From an uncultured Acidimicrobiales bacterium (lineage in GTDB: Bacteria; Actinomycetota; Acidimicrobiia; Acidimicrobiales; SZUA-35): 64,000 bases of DNA. The stretch covers positions 1 through 64,000 of the forward strand of contig CALAJV010000003.1 of assembly GCA_937922805.1 (NCBI GenBank), written 5' to 3'. Position 1 is the first letter of the stretch, and each line of letters opens with the position of its first letter. Positions 1 to 8,337 of this stretch are shown piece by piece. A program made the position numbers and the translations under genes. Below the pieces are notes generated by a model, which ran no database searches, had not been told where the DNA came from, and saw only the letters and a program-made list of their open reading frames with translations.

Positions 1-78
1 CCTAGCCCACCCGCCGATTGTGTCCTCTTCCAGAGCTCAGTGAAAGAATTGCCGCCGACTGATCGAAAGCTCGATTGA
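1..78 (+). CDS. C-terminal tail of an upstream gene (partial)
   Basis: An open frame runs in from the left edge and ends at a TGA (76-78) whose last A is the first base of the ATG of the next gene (TGATG junction). Such overlaps mark translationally coupled operon genes, so this is probably the last 25 codons of an unseen upstream gene. The tail is hydrophilic (it ends KELPPTDRKLD) and too short for a family call. It could also be chance open sequence. Confidence 0.35.
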   Translation, partial: PSPPADCVLFQSSVKELPPTDRKLD

Positions 79-656
79 TGACAATCGAAACTTCAACCAC
101 AACTCCACAAGAATCATCGACAGAGGTTCCTTACACCAACGTCGACGACATCGACTTCTTTCCGATGTTCTTCGCCTCGATTCAAGCTGCACTCATCACG
201 ATCGTTGCCAACCTCGTGTTAAGCGTATTTTTCGCTCTTCAGTTCGGCGCAGGACTCCAAATGCGCCTCTTCGCCCGAGTACTTCCCTACGTAGCGCTCG
301 AAACAGACATCGCGACATTCGAAAAAGTCGTCTTCTGGTCAACAGTTGGCACCGCAGCACTACTGATCATCTTCAGCGTCAGCGCTTTCATGACCCGACG
401 TTCGCTACGAGTCCAGGCCGGTCGAACCTTCGCCTGGTTCGATGTGGCCCTCCTAGGTTCGATGCAGCTCTACCGCCAGTACTTCCTAGCGAACTTCGGC
501 GACGCCAAACCGTGGATGTGGGGCCTAGTTCTAGTGGGCCTCGTCGGCTTTGTCGTCTGTGCTTACATAGTCTGGCTCGACGCCGGAGACAAAGAGGCCG
601 AACTCTTAGATACCTACTCGCTGCTTGATGACGCACCAACTTCGGCCGCTCTCTGA
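78..656 (+). CDS. Small membrane protein of unknown function, 192 aa
   Basis: I do not recognise a family. The protein has a polar, threonine- and serine-rich N-terminus (residues 1-27), three probable membrane segments (about 31-56, 84-105 and 146-167) and an acidic cytosolic or external tail rich in D, E and L. A TTG lies one codon earlier, but the ATG at 78 overlaps the upstream stop and is the simpler start. The next gene, an exported 780-aa protein, begins one base after this stop, so the two are very likely co-expressed. An envelope or secretion role is inferred from topology and context only. Confidence 0.6.
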   Translation: MTIETSTTTPQESSTEVPYTNVDDIDFFPMFFASIQAALITIVANLVLSVFFALQFGAGLQMRLFARVLPYVALETDIATFEKVVFWSTVGTAALLIIFSVSAFMTRRSLRVQAGRTFAWFDVALLGSMQLYRQYFLANFGDAKPWMWGLVLVGLVGFVVCAYIVWLDAGDKEAELLDTYSLLDDAPTSAAL

Positions 657-657
657 G

Positions 658-3000
658 ATGATGCCAAAGCACCACCTTCGCCAATCTCCATGGAACCTAC
701 TTGGATCAGCCGTATCGCTTAGCTTTCGGTTTGTTCTCCTGCTCAGCATTATCGGGTTCGTCTCGGTGGCTCCGGCAAGTGCCACAGTCAAGATTGAGAA
801 CCTCATGAGCGCTGAACACTCGGTTGGCGGAAACGGCGTAGCCGTTTACCGCTACGGGACCGGCACCAACCACACCGCCGACTTCTCTACTGGAACCCAT
901 GATTCAACAGTAAACAACTCGGGGGTTCTGGAACTGGGTGGCGGCTCCTCCACCGGGTGGTGGGATCAGGCATGGACCCGACGACAGTGTTTCACTGTCT
1001 CGTCGACGTCATCGGCGACGGCTCATACCCTCCGATTCGAAGTCGATACATCTGGCACAGCCTCCAACGGAGACGACATTCGTGTCGTGGAGGGCACCAA
1101 CGGTTCGCTCCTAACGTCTTACTCTGAAGGAACATTTCCCGATAGTGCATCAATAGTCTGGGCTCAAGTAACACCATTGCCAGCCGGCACTTCCACGTAC
1201 TGTGTCTACTTTGAGAACGCGGCCGCAACCTCGGTGTCGGACGAGCTAGCCGCCTTCGATGCACCAGGAACCACGAGCTACTACACGATGACCAACCGAT
1301 ACAACGGCGGTTGGGTTGATGTGATCAGCTACGTCGATGCCAACACAGTTTCCGATGGGACAACGACCGTCGTTCTCAATACTGGTCAGACCCACCGGTT
1401 CTTGAGTGTAAATGACGATACTGAGATAACAGCGACCGGCCCTATTGAAGCTTCAGCAGATATTAACGGGACCGAAACCCTAGTTCCCGAGGGCTGGGCC
1501 GACAACGAATTCGTGCACCCGGTAACTCGCGGTACTAACGGCGCATGGATTCGGTCTCCCAACGGGGCTACCACGATTGAAGCGGTTGTGAACGGCGTCG
1601 TCGTCAACTCAGTCAGCATTGGTCCGGCCAGTGGAAGCGTCTTCTTGCAGGGAGATTTTGCTTCCGACGACACGCTAATTCTACGTTCAACTAACGGCAT
1701 TGATTTCTTAGCCCTTTGGGCCGCTACCAATGGGAATGATGTGGGCCCAGCCGTCCCGTGGTTTGGCGACACACTTTACGGCGTGCGATCGCGATGGATC
1801 TTCGTAGGAGCGATCGGTTCGGCCACGGTTCAAATGGAAGGCAGCGATGGAACCTCGTTCACCGACACCGTGACTGACACCGATACCTCATCTGTTGTTG
1901 ATGGCAGCGACTTCTATGGCAATGGCACCGCCTTCTCATTTAGTTCAGACGGCGCACCGATCTCGGCCTATCAATATGCCGACGGAAACGGTAGCGAAAT
2001 TACCGCCGCCCTCCCAGAACGACTGTTGGCCCAAACCTGGATGGTTCCGGTCAGCTCGGACTATATAACGGTTGCTTGCCCCACGAACCCAACGACGATC
2101 ACGCTCGGCGGCGTAACGTACAACTGCGCCTCGGCCAATGCCGCCGCTCCCGGACTCTTCTATGGAGGATTGACGATTCGCCCGGCTGGGACCACGATTA
2201 CCGCTGATCACCCGATCTATGTCTACTACCAGGTTCAGGCTGCCAATGACGAACACAATCTTCTCGGGCCGAAAGGCGCCCTGCCTTATGTCTCTGACCT
2301 AACCAGCACGTCTGCCGCCGTCGAGGTACTGGCTGGCTATTGCGGAACTTGGACATCCCCGGTCTCCCCTACCTCGGGCGTCTTCGGACAGTTCTTCCAC
2401 CAGTCCAATACTCCAACCGGGACCTCAGCTACTTTCCAAATTTCGACGGACGGTTCAAGCTTTTACGGGCCTGACGGCACAGCCGCTTCTAGTTTCGCTA
2501 ACGACGATCTGATCCCGTACGTCGCCGACTTCGCCTCAACCGTGCAACTGCGAATCGAACTCTGCACCAACGATCCGGCCGATACGCCGACCATTACCCA
2601 AGCATCTTTCGATTGCGAACTAGACGAACTGATTCCAAACGTTTCTGGCGTCGCACCGACGCAAGTACCGTCCCCGTCGACCGGGACCAAAGAACCCCTA
2701 CTGCGGGTCTATCAGAATCTGGGCGGCGTTTGGGACGCCAACGTACAACATTTCTCGACCGCCAACCTCGGCGCAACCGAAGTCACGATGGTCACCGACA
2801 TGAGCCCTACTCAAGTATCGATTTCTGGAGGCGTCGTTTCCTCACCCAGTCCAACGTTCCCCCACTCAACGCCACAGCCCTACTCAGTTATCGCCAAGCA
2901 CGCGACAACAGCCGGACAAACAGGCGGTCTGACGATCGACCTCGTCGACGAAGGCCAAGTCCTAAATTCGGTTGGCATCCATCTAGACTTTATTGGCTGA
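658..3000 (+). CDS. Large exported protein with DUF2341-like region, 780 aa
   Basis: The chosen start is the ATG at 658, one base after the previous stop. An in-frame ATG at 628 would overlap that gene. The N-terminus is a clear signal peptide: basic residues, a hydrophobic core at about 22-37 (FVLLLSIIGFVSV) and a probable signal peptidase site after APASA at residue 42. The mature protein is rich in T, S, G and D, as in beta-sandwich surface proteins. A segment beginning GWWDQAWTRRQ (about residue 100) and running to about 210 resembles DUF2341, a family found in secreted and surface proteins. No sortase motif or C-terminal membrane anchor is visible. Function is unknown; it may be the secreted or structural product of the operon whose upstream part lies outside the window. 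The gene ends 16 bases from the convergent oxidase gene. Confidence 0.65.
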   Translation: MMPKHHLRQSPWNLLGSAVSLSFRFVLLLSIIGFVSVAPASATVKIENLMSAEHSVGGNGVAVYRYGTGTNHTADFSTGTHDSTVNNSGVLELGGGSSTGWWDQAWTRRQCFTVSSTSSATAHTLRFEVDTSGTASNGDDIRVVEGTNGSLLTSYSEGTFPDSASIVWAQVTPLPAGTSTYCVYFENAAATSVSDELAAFDAPGTTSYYTMTNRYNGGWVDVISYVDANTVSDGTTTVVLNTGQTHRFLSVNDDTEITATGPIEASADINGTETLVPEGWADNEFVHPVTRGTNGAWIRSPNGATTIEAVVNGVVVNSVSIGPASGSVFLQGDFASDDTLILRSTNGIDFLALWAATNGNDVGPAVPWFGDTLYGVRSRWIFVGAIGSATVQMEGSDGTSFTDTVTDTDTSSVVDGSDFYGNGTAFSFSSDGAPISAYQYADGNGSEITAALPERLLAQTWMVPVSSDYITVACPTNPTTITLGGVTYNCASANAAAPGLFYGGLTIRPAGTTITADHPIYVYYQVQAANDEHNLLGPKGALPYVSDLTSTSAAVEVLAGYCGTWTSPVSPTSGVFGQFFHQSNTPTGTSATFQISTDGSSFYGPDGTAASSFANDDLIPYVADFASTVQLRIELCTNDPADTPTITQASFDCELDELIPNVSGVAPTQVPSPSTGTKEPLLRVYQNLGGVWDANVQHFSTANLGATEVTMVTDMSPTQVSISGGVVSSPSPTFPHSTPQPYSVIAKHATTAGQTGGLTIDLVDEGQVLNSVGIHLDFIG

Positions 3001-3016
3001 CGTTCCGACAGGTTCG

Positions 3017-4351
3017 TCAGCTCCACGGGTATGGCGAGTTACTTACCGGGTGCAGCTTGCCTTCGGCATAGCGGCTATAGCGGAATGGTTCGAGCAACGC
3101 TTGGGTATCCCCCAAAAGCTCCTTAGCCACCAAAGCACCAACGCCCATCATCTTGTATCCATGGTTCGAGTCAGCAATAAAGTAGGCATTCTCGGAGAAC
3201 TGATCGAACACGGGAAAGCTATCAGGGGTAAAGCTTCCGATGCCACCTGATGGTTCTTCTTTGATCAATCCTGATTTGCCTTCGAACCGTTTCTGACAAT
3301 GGGCCAAAGCCGAGGTCCACGCTCGGTAAAAGTCGTCGCCAACCACAAAGTCGGGGCTAGCCGGACCGTACGGGTCGACTGCCACTTCACTCGCCTCTTT
3401 GTCGACGATGAACGGCACGTATCCGCCTTGGATTCCACCGAAGCTGAAATCGGGCTTGTAGTAGATACCCCACGGTCCTTCGGTGACAAGCTCGCCCCCA
3501 TCGTCGAGCAACGGAGCGTCGGTATCGATGTGGATGACTGGAGGCATGTTGCCGTCGTTGTCTACCAGGTACCCAGGGTCGACGCCGAGCGTTCCTTCTT
3601 GTAACGCCCAGTAGGTCCATGTTGGTCGTTCGTGGATGACCCCATCTGACCCCTTGACCGGGGTAACTGTTGGCAGATCGAGCATGGCCCAGAACTTTTG
3701 CACCCAGGGACCGACCGCGACAACGACATGTTCGCATGCGATCGTTCCAACATTGGTTACCACTGCGGTAACCGCACCGCCGTTCGTTTCCAGTTCTTGG
3801 ACCTCAACCCCACTGCGGACCTGAACGCCTTCAGCCTCGGCCTTAGCTAGCAGGCCCTTCAACGAGGCCATGTTGTTGGCGTAACCGCCTTTGTGCTCAT
3901 GGAGCACACTGGTTATCCCTTTGGCCTGCCAATCATGAAAGATGCCTTTCATATAGGCATCGGACTCAGCGGCACCTTCGATGAAGGTCGAGCTGTAACC
4001 GATGGCTTTCTGCTGTTCATAAATGGTGGTGACGTCTTCTCGCATTCCTTCGTGGCTGATCTGCATGTAGCCAACCGGATGGAACGAGAACGCCTCCGGA
4101 TCGGAGTCCCAGATACTCACTGAGTGAGCCATTAGCTCCCGCATGGCGGGCTGGTAGTAGTTGTTTCGGATCACCCCGCAGGCAATACCTGATGCCCCCG
4201 CCCCTACGGCGGTCTTGTCGATCACGACAATGTCGCTGCCCGAGCCTTGGCCCGAGGCTTTGAGTTCTTTCGCTAGGTGCCAGGCGGTTGAAAGCCCATG
4301 AATACCCGCGCCGACAATTACGTATTTCGATGAAGAGGACAGTTCGCTCAT
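3017..4351 (-). CDS. FAD-dependent oxidoreductase, sarcosine oxidase beta / MgdA-like, 444 aa
   Basis: This is a DAO-superfamily flavoprotein. A Rossmann FAD motif, VIVGAGIHGLSTAWH, lies at residues 11-25. The C-terminal FAD contact region (ADSNHGYKMMGVGALVAKEL) is of the type seen in the beta subunit of heterotetrameric sarcosine oxidase and in N-methylglutamate dehydrogenase MgdA. Length fits that family. Such enzymes oxidise secondary amines (sarcosine, dimethylglycine, N-methylglutamate) with release of formaldehyde. It is the last gene of the minus-strand glnT-glxBCD cluster, separated from the 145-aa gene by a gap holding a strong hairpin. No alpha, gamma or delta sarcosine oxidase subunits are seen nearby, so if it is a beta subunit its partners are elsewhere; otherwise it works alone. 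The substrate is inferred from context. Confidence 0.8.
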   Translation of the reverse strand: MSELSSSSKYVIVGAGIHGLSTAWHLAKELKASGQGSGSDIVVIDKTAVGAGASGIACGVIRNNYYQPAMRELMAHSVSIWDSDPEAFSFHPVGYMQISHEGMREDVTTIYEQQKAIGYSSTFIEGAAESDAYMKGIFHDWQAKGITSVLHEHKGGYANNMASLKGLLAKAEAEGVQVRSGVEVQELETNGGAVTAVVTNVGTIACEHVVVAVGPWVQKFWAMLDLPTVTPVKGSDGVIHERPTWTYWALQEGTLGVDPGYLVDNDGNMPPVIHIDTDAPLLDDGGELVTEGPWGIYYKPDFSFGGIQGGYVPFIVDKEASEVAVDPYGPASPDFVVGDDFYRAWTSALAHCQKRFEGKSGLIKEEPSGGIGSFTPDSFPVFDQFSENAYFIADSNHGYKMMGVGALVAKELLGDTQALLEPFRYSRYAEGKLHPVSNSPYPWS

Positions 4352-4412
4352 CTGTGGCTACCTCCAGCCAGAGGGTCGTTGTTGCGTTTGCCTTGCGGAA
4401 TGTTCTTTGTTT

Positions 4413-4448
4413 GCGGAGCGGCCACTCCAGCTCGGGTGGCCGCTCCGC
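4413..4448. repeat. Perfect 13-bp inverted repeat inside the amine operon
   Basis: Arms 4413-4425 (GCGGAGCGGCCAC) and 4436-4448 are exact reverse complements with a 10-base loop. It sits between the 145-aa gene and the downstream oxidase gene on the minus strand. No T-run follows on either strand, so it is more likely an mRNA-stabilising or processing hairpin, or a weak attenuator, than a classic intrinsic terminator. Confidence 0.6.
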
Positions 4449-4498
4449 TACTTAAGGTTGTGCTTTCCGGATAACTAGCTTTCTGGATTGTCAGCTAG

Positions 4499-4936
4499 CT
4501 AGTGACTGGCTGGTGCGTCCCAGCCTTCCAGAACTGGCGGCTTCCAATCGGTGCCAACCGTCTTCGACTCTGCCACCCACGGGCCCAACTCGACCTGCGG
4601 GAACTTGCAGTGAATGTCCTTCAGCGTGATGCCGTAGGAGTTGCCATCAGTGAGATGTTTCATCAGCACTTTGCGAGCCAACTCGTTCTCTCGACCCTTC
4701 GGAATTTCAAAGTAGATCTTGATGAACGAGTTTGAATAACGATCGAACACGGCAGGAATGCCGTCCTCAACCAATAGCTCAACATCTTCGAGCCAGTTAA
4801 TATCGTCGCCGGGGGTCAACGCGTCAAGATCAATGTTTTCGACCAAGCTCATATCGCTCTGGTAGTCGAATCGCTTGCCCGCCAACTGCTCAGCATCGAT
4901 TGAAACTGTTCGGGTACCGGTATCTGAAGTTGCCAT
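4499..4936 (-). CDS. Unrecognised 145-aa protein between glxD and the FAD oxidase
   Basis: I do not recognise this family. The protein is soluble and acidic, with no signal peptide or membrane segment and a single cysteine (IHCKFPQVELGPW). It begins 14 bases after the glxD stop, with a purine-rich GAAAGTAGGAACG leader as a good ribosome site, and its codon use looks like its neighbours', so it is a real gene. A central segment (VFDRYSNSFIKIYFEIPKGR) looks like an alternating beta-strand region. Position between a glutamate-synthase FMN subunit and a sarcosine-oxidase-like flavoprotein suggests an accessory subunit or a component of the amine-oxidising complex. It lacks the Cys motif of sarcosine oxidase delta subunits. 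Confidence 0.75.
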   Translation of the reverse strand: MATSDTGTRTVSIDAEQLAGKRFDYQSDMSLVENIDLDALTPGDDINWLEDVELLVEDGIPAVFDRYSNSFIKIYFEIPKGRENELARKVLMKHLTDGNSYGITLKDIHCKFPQVELGPWVAESKTVGTDWKPPVLEGWDAPASH

Positions 4937-4950
4937 TTTCGTTCCTACTT

Positions 4951-6384
4951 TCAGCTTCCGCCGGTAATGATGTGCTTGTTGAACATTTCTTTCATTTCGT
5001 TGAGCGCATTTTCTTCGCTTACGCCCGGAATGTAGTTAGTTCCCGCTAACGGAACCTTGGCCATAGCCGAGGCTTCATACGTGAGAGCGGCAAGATCTTC
5101 CGGTTCCAACGAGTGGATGCTGGTCTTTCCGCACGCTCGGGCCAACATCTGCACTTCCATAGTCAACGTGATCAAGAAGTTGTAGACCCGCAGTGCGGCT
5201 TCATCGACATCGAGACGCTTGCGCAACTCGACATCTTGGGTTGCGACACCAACTGGACAACGACCGGTGTGACAGTGGTAGCACTCTCCCGCCTTGACCC
5301 CGATGGTGCCTTCATAGTCGGTGACCCCTGGGATCTCCTTGTTGCAGTTCAACGCCATCAACGCTGCGGTACCAATGGCGACTGCTTTGGCTCCGAGCGC
5401 GATGCACTTCGCCACGTCGCCGCCGTTGCGAATACCGCCAGCAACGACGAGGTCAACATCGTCAGCCAAACCAACGTCTTCGAGCGCTCGCCGCGCTTCT
5501 GGGATAGCCGCCATAAGCGGGATACCAGTTTCTTCGGTCGCTACGTGTGGTCCGGCACCAGTGCCACCTTCGGCGCCATCAAGATAGATAGTGTCGGGGC
5601 CGCACTTGGCTGCCATTCGAACATCATCGTAGACTCGAGAAGATCCAAGCTTCAGCTGGATCGGCACCTGATAGTCAGTTGCTTCCCGGATCTCTTGAAT
5701 CTTGAGCGAAAGATCGTCGGGGCCAAGCCAATCCGGGTGACGAGCTGGAGATCGCTGGTCGATACCAGCTGGTAGCGACCTCATTTCCGCTACTTGCTCG
5801 GTAACTTTTTGACCCATCAAGTGCCCGCCAAGACCAACTTTGCACCCTTGGCCGATGAAGAACTCGATTGCGTCAGCCAACATTAGGTGATGCGGATTAA
5901 AGCCATACCGGCTCTGAATAACCTGATAGAACCATTTGGTTGATAAGTCACGCTCAGGCGGAATCATGCCACCTTCACCAGAACAGGTTGCGGAACCAGC
6001 CATAGACGCACCCTTAGCCAAAGCCATTTTGGCTTCAATCGAAAGTGCCCCGTAGCTCATACCGGTTATGTAGACCGGAATGTCGAGTTCAAGTGGCTTC
6101 TTAGCGAATCGAGCGCCAAGAACCGTTTTTGTCTCACACTTCTCTCGGTAGCCCTCGATTACGAATCGAGTGAGAGTTCCCGGGAGGAATACAAGCTCAT
6201 CCCAATGAGGAATTTTCTTGAACAGCGAGAAGCCTCGCATTCGGTACCGACCAAGTTCAGACTTTACGTGAATGTCGTTGATAACCGTCGGGGTGAAAAT
6301 TTTACTTTGACCAATAACGTCGGTGTTGGCGTTGACCAGCACATCGTCTTGGGCTTGTTGATCAGCTGCAGTTTTCTTTGCCAT
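4951..6384 (-). CDS. glxD: Glutamate synthase FMN/Fe-S subunit-like protein GlxD / MgsC, 477 aa
   Basis: Homologue of the central FMN-binding TIM-barrel domain of the glutamate synthase large subunit, encoded here as a separate protein. FMN-binding features include LKLGSSRVYDDVRMAA, GAEGGTGAGPHVA and VVAGGIRNGGDVAKC. The cysteine cluster CYHCHTGRCPVGVATQD matches the [3Fe-4S] site of GltB-type enzymes. In N-methylglutamate synthase (MgsABC) and in rhizobial GlxBCD this polypeptide carries the catalytic FMN that aminates or transfers to 2-oxoglutarate. It lies downstream of glxC (21-base gap) and upstream of the 145-aa gene. No NAD(P)H-dependent GltD-type small subunit is present in the cluster, as in other GlxBCD systems. 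Confidence 0.9.
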   Translation of the reverse strand: MAKKTAADQQAQDDVLVNANTDVIGQSKIFTPTVINDIHVKSELGRYRMRGFSLFKKIPHWDELVFLPGTLTRFVIEGYREKCETKTVLGARFAKKPLELDIPVYITGMSYGALSIEAKMALAKGASMAGSATCSGEGGMIPPERDLSTKWFYQVIQSRYGFNPHHLMLADAIEFFIGQGCKVGLGGHLMGQKVTEQVAEMRSLPAGIDQRSPARHPDWLGPDDLSLKIQEIREATDYQVPIQLKLGSSRVYDDVRMAAKCGPDTIYLDGAEGGTGAGPHVATEETGIPLMAAIPEARRALEDVGLADDVDLVVAGGIRNGGDVAKCIALGAKAVAIGTAALMALNCNKEIPGVTDYEGTIGVKAGECYHCHTGRCPVGVATQDVELRKRLDVDEAALRVYNFLITLTMEVQMLARACGKTSIHSLEPEDLAALTYEASAMAKVPLAGTNYIPGVSEENALNEMKEMFNKHIITGGS

Positions 6385-6405
6385 CGTTAGCGCTCCTTTT
6401 CCAGC

Positions 6406-7206
6406 TCAGATGACGAGCTTGCGCTCGGACGGTTCAAGCGAGTCGTAGTTGTGTAATTGCTTTCCACACACAAATTTTTGAAACTCCGGCGGACTACCTA
6501 AGCCGTAGTTAGCGAATTTGCGTTCGATGAACTCTGTGTCGGAGTCATCCCATTCTCCTGGCACGCAGTCGATACCGAGCGAAGCCACGGTGCCACCGAC
6601 GTAAAGCTTGCCGTCGTACATTGAATCGCCGAGACCGTCGCCAGCGTCGCCACAGATAATTTGTCGACCTCGTTGCATCATGAAACCGGTGTTGATGCCG
6701 ACCGACCCCATGACGATGATGGTGCCACCTTTTTGGTCGATGCCAGTTCGGGCACCAACGTCGCCTTTGATTACTAGATCGCCACCTCGGATAGCCGCGC
6801 CGGTCAATGACCCTGCTCCTCGTTCGATAACGACCGAGCCTGACATCATGTTCTCACCAGCCGACCAGCCAACCCGACCATCAATGTGGACCGTTGGACC
6901 GTCAATAAGACCGCAGGCGAACCAGCCGGGCGAACCCTCGAAGGTGATGTTGCACCGCTTCAAGATTCCGACGGCTAGGGAGTGCTTCGATCCTGGGTTG
7001 ACGATGGTGACATCGGTGATGCCCTCCTCATAGACCAACCGCCGAAGCTCCTTATTGATTTGACGAGTGGTCAGATCGGTTGCTTCGAACCGGGCTTTCT
7101 GACCATCAATCTCTGAGTTGTGCGGAGCTTCCGCATCAGGTTCTACTAAGCCGCGAGCATCATAGCTAATGCCGCTCTTAGAGCCAGCTGTACTTACACC
7201 TGCCAT
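6406..7206 (-). CDS. glxC: GltB C-terminal (GXGXG beta-helix) domain protein GlxC / MgsB, 266 aa
   Basis: The protein corresponds to the C-terminal right-handed beta-helix domain of glutamate synthase. It shows the repeated glycine pattern (RGGDLVIKGDVGARTGIDQ, GGTIIVMGSVGINTG, GDGLGDSMYDGKLYVGG). In GltB this domain is structural and positions the ammonia tunnel; as a stand-alone protein it is the GlxC/MgsB subunit. The start overlaps the end of glxB by 13 bases, so the two are translationally coupled and probably made in equal amounts. Residues 1-50 form a polar extension before the conserved domain. Confidence 0.9.
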   Translation of the reverse strand: MAGVSTAGSKSGISYDARGLVEPDAEAPHNSEIDGQKARFEATDLTTRQINKELRRLVYEEGITDVTIVNPGSKHSLAVGILKRCNITFEGSPGWFACGLIDGPTVHIDGRVGWSAGENMMSGSVVIERGAGSLTGAAIRGGDLVIKGDVGARTGIDQKGGTIIVMGSVGINTGFMMQRGRQIICGDAGDGLGDSMYDGKLYVGGTVASLGIDCVPGEWDDSDTEFIERKFANYGLGSPPEFQKFVCGKQLHNYDSLEPSERKLVI

Positions 7207-8123
7207 ACCAATACCTCTCGTTCGTAAGGGTCTCGGGTTTCAACTTCGTGACCCACCAATGCTCGAATAGCGATCTCTTCAGTAGCGACTGCTACTAAAT
7301 CGTCTGACTCCATGAGAACCAGAGGCTTGGCCGCCATCTCATCTTTTGCTACGCCAAGCTCATTGCCAGTCACGCAAAGATAGGTGAACACACCATCGAG
7401 ATCGTCGAGGCTGCTCTTCATCGCGCTTTCCAGCGATAGTCCACCCTCCATCTTTTCGGCCAGATAAACGGCAATGATTTCAGAGTCACATTCCGACTGA
7501 AAGCGGTGCCCGTTCGATTCAAGTCGACGGCGCCACTGGTGGTAGTTGGTCAACTGACCATTGTGTACTACCGCCACGTCGGCGAAAGGATAGGCCCAAT
7601 ACGGGTGGGCACTAGCGAGATCCACGTCAGATTCAGTTGCCATTCTGACGTGGCCAATGCCGTGAGTCCCGGTGAATCCATCAAGGCGATACTGCTCACC
7701 CACTGTTGCTGCGTCACCCAGATCTTTGATGATCTCTAGCGAATTGCCTAATGAAAGGACTTCACAACCAGGAACGTCTTCAAGGTAATCGGCCAAGGGC
7801 TTCAGCTCGCCGCTATAGCGCACTGTTGCCCGAAACGCATACCCAGTTTCGCTCGTCATGGTGGCCACGTTGGCCCCGATTTTGGCCAGGCGAGACTCAA
7901 CTTCAGCTCGGTTGCGCTCAAGCCGCTCTTCCATGTTGAAGCCGCCAGCCTCATTTGGTTCGGCCAGAACGAACCGGATAACGACGAGGTCGTCTGCCGG
8001 GCCGTATAAGGCATAGCCGGTGGAGTCCGGCCCACGATGCTTCATTGATTGAAGCATTTTCGTGAGCTCGTCGCCCAGATCGGCGGTGCCGTTTCGGTGA
8101 ATTACACCAGCGATGCCGCACAT
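7194..8123 (-). CDS. glxB: Class II glutamine amidotransferase GlxB / MgsA, 309 aa
   Basis: The N-terminus MCGIAGVIHRNG gives the class II (Ntn) amidotransferase nucleophile Cys2 after Met removal. The region GHVRMATESDVDLASAHPYW and the segment VVHNGQLTNYHQWRRRLES carry the conserved substrate-binding residues of this fold. The enzyme should hydrolyse glutamine, or a gamma-glutamylamide such as gamma-glutamylmethylamide, and pass the released amine or ammonia to GlxC/GlxD. In the N-methylglutamate pathway MgsA does this. It lies downstream of the GS-like gene, separated by about 214 bases that hold a strong hairpin, and overlaps glxC. Confidence 0.9.
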   Translation of the reverse strand: MCGIAGVIHRNGTADLGDELTKMLQSMKHRGPDSTGYALYGPADDLVVIRFVLAEPNEAGGFNMEERLERNRAEVESRLAKIGANVATMTSETGYAFRATVRYSGELKPLADYLEDVPGCEVLSLGNSLEIIKDLGDAATVGEQYRLDGFTGTHGIGHVRMATESDVDLASAHPYWAYPFADVAVVHNGQLTNYHQWRRRLESNGHRFQSECDSEIIAVYLAEKMEGGLSLESAMKSSLDDLDGVFTYLCVTGNELGVAKDEMAAKPLVLMESDDLVAVATEEIAIRALVGHEVETRDPYEREVLVWQV

Positions 8124-8241
8124 AGTTAGGTCTTCCTTCCTGTCGAGTTTTCCGATCAGATTGATCAGACTTGCTGTTGAGATTTGCTGTTAAGACTTGC
8201 CCTACTCACATTTGCTATCTGGGTAGGACGTGGATTTACTC

Positions 8242-8280
8242 CAGGTGGTTCGGCCGGCCATATTCCAGCCGAACCACCTG
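8242..8280. repeat. Perfect 13-bp inverted repeat between glnT-like gene and glxB
   Basis: Arms 8242-8254 (CAGGTGGTTCGGC) and 8268-8280 are exact reverse complements around a 13-base loop. The hairpin lies 58 bases beyond the glnT-type stop codon on the minus strand and about 120 bases before glxB. No T-run follows. It may partially terminate or protect the glnT message, giving different levels of ligase and synthase. Two short near-copies of a TTGCTGTTRAGA element lie at 8171-8196, next to glxB. Confidence 0.6.
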
Positions 8281-8337
8281 ATAGTTGGCCTGCCGACATA
8301 GCGCTTCGGACGACCGTTTTCTTAGGGGAGAACGTTG

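Noticed and set aside
5113..5775. 220-aa open frame opposite glxD
   Set aside because: It lies wholly antisense to a well-matched GlxD coding sequence; the translation is low-complexity with no family features.
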